From the NCBI GenBank assembly GCA_963778845.1, contig CAVZVW010000009.1, positions 1,969,053-2,033,052 on the forward strand: a stretch of DNA of 64,000 nucleotides. Direction: 5' to 3'. Source of the DNA: CAVZVW01 sp963778845. Lineage in GTDB: Bacteria; Actinomycetota; Actinomycetes; Actinomycetales; Kineosporiaceae. Positions 52,510 through 60,901 of the stretch are shown one piece after another (position 1 is the stretch's first letter; each line of letters begins with the position of its first letter). The notes under the pieces are model-generated. The model worked only from the letters and a program-made list of their open reading frames with translations. It was not told where the DNA came from and ran no database searches. The position numbers and the translations under genes are program-made.

Positions 52510-53979
52510 GTGCGGGACGACGAGATCCGACGGGTCCTGACGGAGGCGAACCCGTGGTGGCGTGCCGCCGCATCGGGAGGCGACCCCACGACCTGGGTCG
52601 GCGATCACCGCCTTCTGCGCGACAGGGCGACCCACGACCTGGGCTTTCGCAGTCCGATCCTGCGCGATGTGAGCGTCGGCCCGCTGACCGACCTGCTGAC
52701 CGTGCTGACAGGGCCGCGAAGGATCGGCAAGTCCGTGACCCTTCTGGATACTGCTGCAGCCCTGTGCGCCCGGCCGGATGTCGACCCCCGACAGGTGATC
52801 CACGTGCCGTGCGACGGGATGCGCGACCGTGATCTACGGCGCAGCCTGACCCTCGGCCGCGAACTCACTCGCTCGGTCGACCGCGATGGTCCGCGGCGCC
52901 GCGCGTGGCTGCTCGACGAGGTCAGCATGCTGACAGGGTGGTCCGCCGTGCTGAAGGCCGCCCGGGACGGGACACCATTCGGGGACGACACCGTGGTCGC
53001 CACCGGCAGCCGGTGGGTGCGGGACGAGGACGTCGAGGGCAACCTTATGGCCGGTCGCGCCGGGACCACGGCCGGGCGTCGGCGACGCCTCGCCCTGCCC
53101 ATGAGCTTCCGGGACTTCCTCGCAGCGACCCGTCCCGCCCTGGCCCTGCCCCCTCGGGTGCATCCGGGTTCGCTACAGGATCCGGACGTGGCGACCGTCC
53201 TCAGCGCACTCGCCTTCGACGTCGACGCTTACGACCTCGCCTGGCAGGACTACCTCACGTGCGGCGGCTTCCCACGCGCCGTCGCCGAGCACACCCGCAC
53301 CGGGGCGGTGTCCGAGCCGTACCTTCGGGATCTGGCCGCGTGGTTACGCCGCGACGTCGACCCCGAAGCCCCGGCAGAGTCGATGCCACTGATCCTCGCC
53401 GAGCTTGCCGCCCGCTCCACGAGCCCGCTTTCCGTCACCAACACAGCCACACAGCTCGGCTTCGCCAGCCGCACGGCCTTCTACGCTCGGCTGCAACGGC
53501 TCGTCTCGGCAGTCGCTGCCATCTGGTGTGAACGCCGCGACGAGAACCGCCGCGTCGCCGGCGCCCAGGCCAAGCTCTACCTCACCGACCCCGTTCTGGC
53601 CTGGCTCCCGGCACGCCTTCGCGCCGGACTGCCCGACCCTGACATGACCCGGCTCACCGAGTCGACCCTCGCCGTCACCCTGGCCCGCGCGATCGACGAC
53701 CTCGAGGAAGGCCGCTGGACCAGCGGCGACACAATCGCCTACGCACGCACCCTGTCCGGTAACGAGATCGACCTCGCGCCGGTCTACGTGCCGACCCCGG
53801 CCGGTCCGGTCCCGAGCGTGCCCATCGAGTGCAAGTGGATCGATCAGGGCTGGCGCGCCGAGAGCAAGACCATCGACGGCAAGTACAACCGCGGACTCCT
53901 GGCGACCAAGTCGGTCCTGGACACCTCGGGGCCTGTCTGGGCCGTCCCTGCCCCCTTGGTCGCACTCCTGTTGGCATAG
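52510..53979 (+). CDS. ATP-binding protein, DUF4143-type AAA ATPase
   Basis: A 489-residue protein with an N-terminal AAA_14-like ATPase and a C-terminal DUF4143-like part. Walker A is LTGPRRIGKSVTLLD (about 68-82), Walker B RAWLLDEVSML (about 136-146), followed by VVATGSRWVRDED (sensor 1). The C-terminus has winged-helix-like SVTNTATQLGFASRTAFYAR, then GNEIDLAPVYV and VPIECKW, an E-x-D...E-x-K spacing like a PD-(D/E)xK nuclease core. Such ATPases are frequent in mobile and defence islands; function unknown. Start GTG 52510 behind GAGG; convergent with the HNH gene. Confidence 0.82.
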   Translation: MRDDEIRRVLTEANPWWRAAASGGDPTTWVGDHRLLRDRATHDLGFRSPILRDVSVGPLTDLLTVLTGPRRIGKSVTLLDTAAALCARPDVDPRQVIHVPCDGMRDRDLRRSLTLGRELTRSVDRDGPRRRAWLLDEVSMLTGWSAVLKAARDGTPFGDDTVVATGSRWVRDEDVEGNLMAGRAGTTAGRRRRLALPMSFRDFLAATRPALALPPRVHPGSLQDPDVATVLSALAFDVDAYDLAWQDYLTCGGFPRAVAEHTRTGAVSEPYLRDLAAWLRRDVDPEAPAESMPLILAELAARSTSPLSVTNTATQLGFASRTAFYARLQRLVSAVAAIWCERRDENRRVAGAQAKLYLTDPVLAWLPARLRAGLPDPDMTRLTESTLAVTLARAIDDLEEGRWTSGDTIAYARTLSGNEIDLAPVYVPTPAGPVPSVPIECKWIDQGWRAESKTIDGKYNRGLLATKSVLDTSGPVWAVPAPLVALLLA

Positions 53980-54002
53980 CTCGGCTCGCGCGCCCGCGAG
54001 AT

Positions 54003-54037
54003 TCTCGTTACCTGAGCGTGTGCTGTCAGGAACGAGA
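54003..54037. terminator. Stem-loop between the convergent ATPase and HNH genes
   Basis: TCTCGTTACCTGA (54003-54015) pairs with TCAGGAACGAGA (54026-54037) around a 10-base loop, a 12-bp stem with one bulged A. It lies 24 bp after the ATPase stop and 81 bp from the HNH stop, so it could end transcription from both sides. No clear T-run follows. Confidence 0.6.
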
Positions 54038-54117
54038 GTCTGGCTCAAGGACCCTTCCAACAAACCCAGCACAGGCGACGCAGGCCGACGTTGACCGTGC
54101 CGCGGTCGAACACGCAC

Positions 54118-55026
54118 TCATCCGGCGCGGGACAAGAAGCGCTCATACCTGGCGGCCAGGCGCTCACGGTCCGGCTTGTCCGACGGCCGGCGCGGCACAG
54201 ACCGCAGGCGGCCGCCGTGCAGCTCTTGCAGGCCATGCTTGAGCATCGGCCCGTCGACCTCGAGCAACACCCCCGCATCCACCTTGACCACGAGATCCGG
54301 GGTGATCCCCATGATCAGCCGGTCGTACGCCGCGTGGTGGATCTTGCACAGTGCAAGGCCGTTCGAGACGACGGGATCCCCCGTGGGCTGCCCGTCCTCG
54401 ATGATGTGCGCGGCATCGAGCAGATCAGCGTGCCGCAGGTCGCACACCGCGCACCGGGTCCGGTAGGCAAGCAGCACCGAGGCCCGGAACACCGGTTGAT
54501 GCAGCCGCTGCCGGCTGACCCTCTCCGCGTAGCGGCGCTCCACCTCCGACGTCGTCGTCATCAGCCCAGCGGCAGCCAGCCGCTGATCCTCCCCGATCGC
54601 GACCACGAACCGGCCCGGCTCGTCGGCCACCAGGTACACGGGGAACAGCGGTGCGAACACGCCGTCCGCCACTTGCTGGAACCAGATCAGCGGGCGCGCC
54701 AGCTCGTAGGCCCGGCGCAGCTTCCGGTTGTCCCCACTGTCGGGGTCACCGGCCCGCAGGGCGTACCGCAACAACCCGTCCGGACCCGGCACGTCGTCGT
54801 AGCGGGAGTTCTTCGTCGTCATGATGGACAACGTCGCCGGCAACGATGCCGGGTTGCGGATACCCCGGTTGCGGTCCACCAGCGGCAACTCCTGCCCCTG
54901 GAACCTGAAAGCCGCCAGCTCCGCCCGACTGACCACCCCGCCGCTGCGCGAGGACAGCTCCTCGACGTAGCCCATCGCCGCGGCACGGACGGCGTCGTCG
55001 TGCCCCAGCCCCCCGACGTCACCCAT
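54118..55026 (-). CDS. HNH endonuclease with N-terminal substrate-recognition domain
   Basis: A 302-residue protein. The C-terminal HNH domain is clear: CAVCDLRHADLLDAAHII, then NGLALCKIHHAAYDRLI, with CxxC...CxxH zinc ligands and the catalytic His in AAHI. The N-terminal part (RNRGIRNPASLPATLSIMTT, YDDVPGPDGLLRYALRAGD, ARPLIWFQQVADG) resembles the recognition region of restriction-type HNH proteins that read modified DNA; that role is inferred. It diverges from a NERD nuclease gene, with 102 bp between the starts, and a remnant of the same pair exists at 42.4-42.7 kb. ATG 55026 has only a weak binding site. Confidence 0.85.
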   Translation of the reverse strand: MGDVGGLGHDDAVRAAAMGYVEELSSRSGGVVSRAELAAFRFQGQELPLVDRNRGIRNPASLPATLSIMTTKNSRYDDVPGPDGLLRYALRAGDPDSGDNRKLRRAYELARPLIWFQQVADGVFAPLFPVYLVADEPGRFVVAIGEDQRLAAAGLMTTTSEVERRYAERVSRQRLHQPVFRASVLLAYRTRCAVCDLRHADLLDAAHIIEDGQPTGDPVVSNGLALCKIHHAAYDRLIMGITPDLVVKVDAGVLLEVDGPMLKHGLQELHGGRLRSVPRRPSDKPDRERLAARYERFLSRAG

Positions 55027-55128
55027 GCAGTCAGCTTGCCAGGCAGCACCACGCGAACGCGAGACCCGACCGACCAACCGGGCGCAGTTCCCGTGTGGCA
55101 CTCAAGGCACGTCGCAGGGGGCGCCGAC

Positions 55129-56091
55129 ATGAACCACGTGGCAGGTCTGCACGCGGTGCGGTGGCGCAAGTACGGCAAGGACCGCGTGTACGTCAACGAC
55201 GAAGCCGGCCAGCGCATCGGATGGCTGGACCTGCAGACCGGTGCCAACACTCTCGATCAACCCGAGCGCGAAGCCGAGTTCCACGGCGCCCTCGTCCCGT
55301 TCCTGACGCTGGACGCCGCCCCAGGCACGGCGCCGGGATCGTCCACGCTGGCAGCCCCGCCCAGCAGCCATAGCCCCGACCAGGGCGATGCGTCCCCAGA
55401 GCCGAACAGTGCGTCATTCGTGGGGTCGACCAGCGAGTGGGTGGACCTGGCAGACCGAGTGCCCGGCCAAGCAGCCAGGGCGAAGGCCGAGGAGCAGGCA
55501 GCCGCCCTACGTGAGGAGGGCCGGGTCCGGGCATGGCTGACCCGGACCTTCGACGTCAAGACCGACGAGCGCAACTGGCGAGTCGGGGCCGGTGGCGAGG
55601 AGACGGTCGGAGCCAAGCTGAACCGGCTGCGCAAGCATGGCTGGCAGGTGCTGCACGCCGTGCCCGTGGGAGCTGCTGAGTCCGACATCGACCACGTGAT
55701 CATCGGCCCCGGCGGGGTGTTCACGGTGAATACGAAGACGCACCCCGGCGCGAAGGTCTGGGTCGGCCAGTACGCCGTCCGCGTCAACGGCGCCAAGACC
55801 AACTACCTGCGCAACTCGCGGCACGAGGCGGACCGCGCCGGACGCTTGCTCACAGCGGCGTGCGGCTTCCCCGTCCCTGTCAGGCCTGTCTTGGTGTTCC
55901 TGACCGGCACCCTCATCCCGGACGTGACCATCAAGCAGACGCCGGACGGCGTCGTCGTCCTCGATCGCATGGACATCCCCAGCGCCTTCCAGCGAGCCGC
56001 CCGCCGCCTCAGCGACGAACAGATCGCCGCGATCTACGACCAGGCCCGACGCTCCACCACCTGGCGCACCCGGCCCAAACAAGGTCGGTAG
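55129..56091 (+). CDS. NERD domain nuclease-related protein
   Basis: A 320-residue protein. A small N-terminal module (HAVRWRKYGKDRVYVNDEAG, QRIGWLDLQTGANTLDQPE) precedes a linker and helical segment, then the NERD domain: RVGAGGEETVGAKLNRLRKH, ESDIDHVIIGPGGVFTVNTK. The D...D-H...N-x-K pattern is the usual actinobacterial form of this PD-(D/E)xK-like fold. NERD proteins are suspected DNA-processing enzymes. It pairs divergently with the HNH gene. ATG 55129 lies ten bases after GCAGGGG; the long open frame upstream is antisense to HNH and not used. Confidence 0.85.
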   Translation: MNHVAGLHAVRWRKYGKDRVYVNDEAGQRIGWLDLQTGANTLDQPEREAEFHGALVPFLTLDAAPGTAPGSSTLAAPPSSHSPDQGDASPEPNSASFVGSTSEWVDLADRVPGQAARAKAEEQAAALREEGRVRAWLTRTFDVKTDERNWRVGAGGEETVGAKLNRLRKHGWQVLHAVPVGAAESDIDHVIIGPGGVFTVNTKTHPGAKVWVGQYAVRVNGAKTNYLRNSRHEADRAGRLLTAACGFPVPVRPVLVFLTGTLIPDVTIKQTPDGVVVLDRMDIPSAFQRAARRLSDEQIAAIYDQARRSTTWRTRPKQGR

Positions 56092-56161
56092 AGGGTCAGG
56101 CCGGCCGCGACGGGCGACGTGCGCGAGTGCGGCCAGTAGCATGTTGGGCCGAACTTCAGGG

Positions 56162-56492
56162 ACCAGCCGAGCAGGGCCACTCCGGACCCTTGTAAGCGCG
56201 CCGACAGCGCACCACATTGGGGCGCATTTGGGGCGAGAAGTCGATCACGCCATCAGCCGGCGTGTCCGGGTCACGCTCGGTCATCAGACCTGTGACCCAC
56301 ACGAGGGGCATCGGTGCAGGTCAGCGGCATATCGGGGTGAGGCCCACGCCGGAGGGTCCGCTGCGATCCGTAATCGACATCTGACTCCGGTCAGTGCTGC
56401 ACTCGAATAGTCAAAGTGGCTCTGACCTGCGGCGATGCGCGCGCCCGAAGGGATTCGAACCCCCAACCTTCCCCCAACCTTCTGATCCGTAG
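56162..56492. repeat. Right long direct repeat of the tRNA-Arg islet
   Basis: Matches 51485-51805 in order and orientation with scattered substitutions and small indels. It ends with the tRNA-Arg-like segment 56437-56492. The gap 56092-56940 holds this repeat and then two decayed gene fragments. Confidence 0.85.
56437..56492 (-). other. tRNA-Arg(ACG) 3' fragment with an 11-bp internal duplication
   Basis: Same 3' tRNA segment as at 51761-51805 (CTACGGATCAG to CGGGCGCGC on the reverse strand). Here CCAACCTTCCC is duplicated within the variable/T-arm region, so the tRNA structure would be broken. No 5' half follows beyond 56492. Confidence 0.72.
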
Positions 56493-56644
56493 TTTGCGAC
56501 ACGCCCTCCCAGACCGTGTCTCACCATCCCCCTGGATCCCTTAACGTCCAGGTCATCACTCCCTCGCCGTACCCGAGGGTCCCACCGATCCCAGCAGGTG
56601 ATGGCGGGTCCCGTGAGAAATGTGTGAGACGCCACGATCTGCGC

Positions 56645-56977
56645 GGCCCGCGCGAGAGCGTGCTGGCGGATCTCGCGAGGATCTTGCGCGTGACCCTTGG
56701 CGACATCATCGGGCAATCGCGAAACTGGCAGCTACGCGTATCAGGGGCCGGCCCTTGGCCCTGGACCGCAGGCGCTCGATCCTTCTCAGCCATCCTCAGA
56801 CCGACCCACAAGCCCCCGCCCGCACAGATTGCGTCATCCCGCCGCCGCACTATCCTGACAGGCCCCGGGCTGGGCGTCGCCGCCGTGGCCGCCGGGCACA
56901 AGGTCCGCTACCTCACCGCCGCCGACCTCGTCGAAACCCTCTACCGGTCCCTCATCGGACCCCGGCGGTCTTGGTAG
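56645..56977 (+). pseudogene. istB: Decayed XRE fragment followed by an IS21 istB fragment
   Basis: Near 56645-56718 the frame reads RESVLADLARILRVTLGDII, like the last helices of an XRE regulator. From about 56852 it reads GLGVAAVAAGHKVRYLTAAD and LVETLYRSLIG, the segment after Walker A in IS21-family IstB ATPases. Walker A itself is reduced to ILTGPGLG and the remainder of istB is missing. No istA or IS ends are visible. Its end overlaps the convergent gene at 56941. Confidence 0.55.
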
Positions 56978-57489
56978 TCGAGCTCCATGATTGCCTCGAC
57001 AATTTCGCGTTGGATGGTGCTGAACACATCGAGGGGAACGCCTTCCGGTGAGCCAAATCGCGAACCCTGACCCCTAGCCTCGATGTACCAGTCCACGACC
57101 GTCCCCCACCAATCTCGGCGCGCCCACAAGGCCCGAACAAGTGCTGTGGCCTCTGCCGAGCGAGGCGGCGGGCCTTGGGGATTTGACTCCCAGGCACGGC
57201 GATCGTGTTCGACGAGCTCGAGGAGTCGCACACATTCGTCGTAGTCGCGTCGCCGGACGAATGATTCGCGTTCCTCCGCTTCTCGCAGCCTCAACTGCAC
57301 GAGTGCGTGGCGGCGATCGATGACACCGAGCCAAAGTGCTGCACCGACCGCAAGGAAGGTACCCAGAGCCTGACCCACACCTGCCCAAGTGGCCTTGTCG
57401 AGCGGACCCGGGAGATACAGGAACACCACAGTCCAGACGACAGACACGGCTAGTGCCAGGGTGATCCAAGTCCAGCCGCGCGCCCGCAT
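56941..57489 (-). CDS. Hypothetical membrane-anchored protein
   Basis: A 182-residue protein with two N-terminal membrane segments (WITLALAVSVVWTVVFLYLP and GVGQALGTFLAVGAALWLGV), then a charged helical domain (RLREAEERESFVRRRDYDEC). The layout, two spans plus a soluble helical tail, is common in small island-encoded proteins. No family recognised. No operon partner on this strand. Confidence 0.65.
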   Translation of the reverse strand: MRARGWTWITLALAVSVVWTVVFLYLPGPLDKATWAGVGQALGTFLAVGAALWLGVIDRRHALVQLRLREAEERESFVRRRDYDECVRLLELVEHDRRAWESNPQGPPPRSAEATALVRALWARRDWWGTVVDWYIEARGQGSRFGSPEGVPLDVFSTIQREIVEAIMELDYQDRRGPMRDR

Positions 57490-58002
57490 GGCGAGGATTC
57501 TCCCACACGGGCAACGTAGAACGTTCTGAACTGTCGCTTCTTGTCGGCCTCGGAGGCCGCTTCAGGGGCAGGGCTCGCAGCGTGACGCGCGCCGTTCGTG
57601 CAGGTCTCCCACCCCTGGTCGCGTTCGAAGTTCGGTGCGGCTGTCGAGGTCGAGGGAACGCGGACAGGCGCATGAGCAGGGTCAGGTTGTTAGGCAGAAC
57701 CTTTGCGGCCGACATACCCCGTCGCCGTTCGCGGGATCCTTGCCGTGGACTCCGACGGCGGCTACAAGGGCGGCGCTGTCGCGATGTCTCTACGGCGGCG
57801 GGGATCTGGCACCAGCTCGTTCCCGCCGAGAACGTCGAGCAAGGCGCCAGGGTTGTTGGCAGGTTTGTGTTGGCAGTCGTCCCGAGACACCGTGATCCCG
57901 AACCCATCGCAACGACTGACTGGTTTGGTCGCTGATTGGAATGCCCCGATTCCATCTAAAGACTACTCTCATTATTCTAGATCCAGACGAGAGAGGTTGA
58001 CC
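57490..58002. other. Intergenic region of 513 bp
   Basis: No convincing gene is visible. Several frames are open but none has a start, ribosome binding site and plausible protein. The last 80 bp become AT-richer (around TCATTATTCTAGATCC), a likely promoter region for the gene at 58003, with GAGAGG just before its ATG. Confidence 0.5.
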
Positions 58003-58905
58003 ATGCCGTCTCACGACCACGAGATCCCTCCGGAGTTCGTCCGGATGGCCCGACATCTGACCAACTTGGGCTATGCCGCCGCGGACTTGGCTGAGCAAGG
58101 TGTCGTCGGCGGCAGTCCGGCTGCGATCGAAGCGGATACGGATACCTTCGCAGGCGCTTGGGGCTCCCATCCGATCCGGGAAGCGTACTTGCTGGGCGGC
58201 CTGCTTCTGGCGCACGCTGCCGATCACATTCGAGCGGTCGGGTCGCTCCTGTGCACGGAGGGGGTCCTGTTCTCAGTCCTCACTCTGATACGGCCCACCT
58301 TAGAAGCAACAGCCCAGGCTCGTTACCTCCTTGCCCCCGACATCGATTCACGGGAACGGGTGCGTCGTGGGCAGAACATGCGGCTGAAGGGTTACAGCGA
58401 GGCCCTAAATATTCTTATCGACGCTGACGAGGCATCCAAGCAGCAGCTCCGAATCAGGAACTTTGAGATCAAGCACGCCGCCGACTCTAATGGATTCCAC
58501 TTCGTCAACCCAAGACGGCGCCACGGTCTCGAACCCGAACGCTACCTCGATAGTAGGACCCCGAGCGCCCAGCAACTCATCGGAGAGCTCCTGGGAAGCC
58601 CTGGAGGAAATGCCGGACAACTGATACACCGAATGTCCTCCGCGGTCCTCCATGCACAGCAGCATGGCCTTCTCATGCTGATCCGAGCAGATGAGGCCGT
58701 CCCCACCGACGAGGTGGGAATCTCAATCGCGCCTATGGGGATGAGCCTTCAGGAGGTGGCCCGATGGACATTTGTGCCCATACTTGGGTTGGACGCGCTG
58801 ATGAAGGTCGCGTGCCCGAGGCTCGGCTGGCAAGCCATGGCGTGGGCATCCGCAACTGAGGCAGCTAAAGCCGACTGGCTGGCCTGGCTTGGCGGATCTC
58901 CCTAA
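58003..58905 (+). CDS. Hypothetical protein, island-encoded
   Basis: A 300-residue mostly helical soluble protein: SHDHEIPPEFVRMARHLTNL, REAYLLGGLLLAHAADHIRA, IRPTLEATAQARYLLAPDID and HRMSSAVLHAQQHGLLMLIR. The LxPxxEATAxARYL and HxxSxxxHA-like motifs recall a group of uncharacterised actinobacterial proteins without known role. Codon use is less GC-rich than in core genes (for example CTAAATATTCTTATC at 58405), suggesting transfer. ATG 58003 has GAGAGG seven bases upstream. Confidence 0.72.
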   Translation: MPSHDHEIPPEFVRMARHLTNLGYAAADLAEQGVVGGSPAAIEADTDTFAGAWGSHPIREAYLLGGLLLAHAADHIRAVGSLLCTEGVLFSVLTLIRPTLEATAQARYLLAPDIDSRERVRRGQNMRLKGYSEALNILIDADEASKQQLRIRNFEIKHAADSNGFHFVNPRRRHGLEPERYLDSRTPSAQQLIGELLGSPGGNAGQLIHRMSSAVLHAQQHGLLMLIRADEAVPTDEVGISIAPMGMSLQEVARWTFVPILGLDALMKVACPRLGWQAMAWASATEAAKADWLAWLGGSP

Positions 58906-58984
58906 ATGAATAGCGCTGCTGGTCAGACGTCGACCAATTCATTCGACGGCAAGGCTGGAACAGCGAGACAGGACGGCCGGTTCA

Positions 58985-59260
58985 CGGCGTTTCGACTTGA
59001 TAGACCACGCGATGATGCCGGCTGTTTCCAGAGGTTGTGTGCCGGGTGCAACTGTACGCGTCGTTGCTGGTTGTCGGGGTTTCTACCCTCCGCGGCGGCG
59101 GGCACGTCTTTCCTTCCGCGAGGCGGTTGGTGCCCTCGGTGTTGGCGTTGGTGATTCGTCGGTCAGGAACACTAGGACGGCCGGCCGGCCACCAGGTTTC
59201 GATCATGGTCGCTGGGGTGTGGGCTTCGGTCAGGCATGGGTCGGCGGACACCAGGTGCGC
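58985..59260 (-). pseudogene. Decayed ISL3-family transposase, C-terminal part
   Basis: One reverse frame reads ATMIETWWPAG and RRITNANTEGTNRLAEGK, matching the end of ISL3 transposases (TNARTEGxNxLIK). After a frame change the next segment EGRNPDNQQRRVQLH matches the following GFRNPxNYxxRVRLH block. So the gene has at least two frameshifts and lacks its N-terminal domains. The rest of the gap (58906-58984 and 59261-59621) shows no gene; inverted repeats of the IS were not found. Confidence 0.65.
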
Positions 59261-59621
59261 GGCGCGTCGACCAGCCCGACCGCAACACGGCCATGCCATG
59301 GGCGTGCACGACGACTCCGCACGCGCCGGCAACCCACCGCCTGACGTCGCGACTCCAGCGTCGCCATGAACCCGCCACCGCCATCGCGCTCCACGCCGAC
59401 AACGTGCGGACCACCCAGGCCAGCGAGTCGCACCGGGGCAGTAACCGCAACAGCACAAACGTAGGCTCGGGCATCGTCGAGGTCCTCGGGATAGAAGATG
59501 TGAGAGTCCTCTGATCCTCGAGGACCTCGACCCCTCAAGGCCTCTAACCGCCACCAGGCGCGCCGTGCTCACCCCACTCTCAGGCCGAAGAGCCGCAAGA
59601 CGTCTCCGCCGAGCGTTTGTC

Positions 59622-60722
59622 CTAAGTGCTGCCTGCCGCGATCCGCTTGCACACGAACGTCCCGCCCTGGTCCTCGATGACCACCTCGTCGCCGGGCAGC
59701 GCCTCATACATTGCCTGAATAGCCCCGGCTGAGCCTTCGGCCTTGAAGTGCGCGCCGTCGGACTCCGTTCGTACGAGGTAGGCCTTGCCACATTGGCAGG
59801 ACGTCATGAATGCGTGGAAGTTGCCGCGCATGGCCTGGGCGGCCAACACGCCGGGAAAACAGACATCGTGCTTCCAGCAGGGGGTTGGCAAGCGTACAGT
59901 GCCGCCCTCGGCCTGGCTGTCGGGCAGATCGGTCGCCGCTCGCCAGTGCCGGACGGTGATGTGGGGCCCCGTTGGCAGAAGGTTCAGGCCCTTGCACGAT
60001 GCGTCGAATGTCTCGTCGTCAACAGCGTCACCCGACGGCCAGGTGACGGCATGGGCCACTGGCCAGATCTGGGCCAGCCCCTGCGCGGTGCGCAGGTGGA
60101 GTGCGAGGCTCGGCGTCGTCCACCTCACGCCCTGCAGGAACAGGTCCCCCAGGGCGATGGTCATACCGTATCCCTGCGGCCCGTCCGGCTCGGGGAGGCC
60201 GTCCACTCGCACAACCAGCGGGGTGCCCTGAACCACCGTCCGCCGCTTCTCGCCCGAGTAGTGTCCGATCCACGCCTGCATGTAATCCGGCGGCGTCAGT
60301 AGCCCACCCCGTTCGTAGAGATCCGCGTACTCGGAAGCGGGCACGCCATAACCGCCCGCCCTGTCCCCTGCCGGCGAAACCCAGAACGAGACCAGCACCG
60401 TCTTGAGCACCCAAGCTGCCACCGCCGGCTGGTCGGCCTCAAGGATGGTCTGGGGCTCACCTAGGATGATCGGAGCCAGTACCCGTCGGGCCACGGTCTC
60501 CAGTTTGCTCATCCAACCGGTGTTGCAGGACGTGCACACCTGCCTGACCGTCGTGCGGAAGGGCGGCACGGGAGGCCCAAACACCCGAGGAGAGCGGTTG
60601 AGCCAGCTCGACGAGGGCTGAGCCGGATCCATCGGCAGGCCAACGTCCCTCAGCCAGTTCGGCAATACGTGCTCGGCGGTCATCTTCCTGCTCCTGCCGC
60701 AGAAGATGCAGAGACTGGCCAC
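59622..60722 (-). CDS. HNH-like zinc-binding protein of unknown function
   Basis: A 366-residue protein. The N-terminal domain has LCIFCGRSRKMTAEHVLPNW and VCTSCNTGWMSKLE: two CxxC pairs around an E-H-V-x-P-x-W segment, an HNH/treble-clef pattern with His as likely catalytic residue. A second cluster near the C-terminus (CWKHDVCFPGVL and CQCGKAYLV) could bind another zinc. The middle is unrecognised. GTG 60722 is backed by AGGAAGGAGAGCC. It lies next to a conjugative segment; a defence or DNA-processing role is possible but unproven. The 179-bp gap to 60902 has no feature. Confidence 0.72.
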   Translation of the reverse strand: MASLCIFCGRSRKMTAEHVLPNWLRDVGLPMDPAQPSSSWLNRSPRVFGPPVPPFRTTVRQVCTSCNTGWMSKLETVARRVLAPIILGEPQTILEADQPAVAAWVLKTVLVSFWVSPAGDRAGGYGVPASEYADLYERGGLLTPPDYMQAWIGHYSGEKRRTVVQGTPLVVRVDGLPEPDGPQGYGMTIALGDLFLQGVRWTTPSLALHLRTAQGLAQIWPVAHAVTWPSGDAVDDETFDASCKGLNLLPTGPHITVRHWRAATDLPDSQAEGGTVRLPTPCWKHDVCFPGVLAAQAMRGNFHAFMTSCQCGKAYLVRTESDGAHFKAEGSAGAIQAMYEALPGDEVVIEDQGGTFVCKRIAAGST

Positions 60723-60901
60723 GGCTCTCCTTCCTCGTCGGCCAGCTACGCGCGACTACGTATCAATCCGGCTGTTCTATCTTGATGGGGCTCGCCGAGG
60801 GGCAATTGCTCCCTGCCAAGATCTCGTTGACGTCGGGGTCCCGGGTGAGGCGCCGAGGCAAATGGCAGACGGGCGCAAGTCAATGACCCGTGGTGGTGTA
60901 C

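Larger units (their letters stand above)
51485..56492. mobile_element. tRNA-Arg-associated genomic islet without integrase
   Basis: Two direct repeats, each ending in the 3' part of tRNA-Arg(ACG), bound a segment with a HigBA-like remnant, a DUF4143-type ATPase, an HNH endonuclease and a NERD protein. tRNA 3' ends are the classical target of tyrosine integrases, and partial tRNA duplicates mark att sites. No integrase or excisionase is present, and no complete tRNA is at either edge, so this is a relic or satellite element, or one of several elements stacked at the same site. Confidence 0.65.

Noticed and set aside
54091..55128. 346-codon upstream extension of the NERD gene
   Set aside because: It is antisense to the HNH gene, whose zinc and catalytic residues are intact; the NERD family start at 55129 has its own binding site.
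58906..59620. A genuine gene on the reverse strand across 58982-59791
   Set aside because: Only two short transposase-like blocks in different frames are recognisable; the rest is low-complexity Arg/Ser/Ala sequence.
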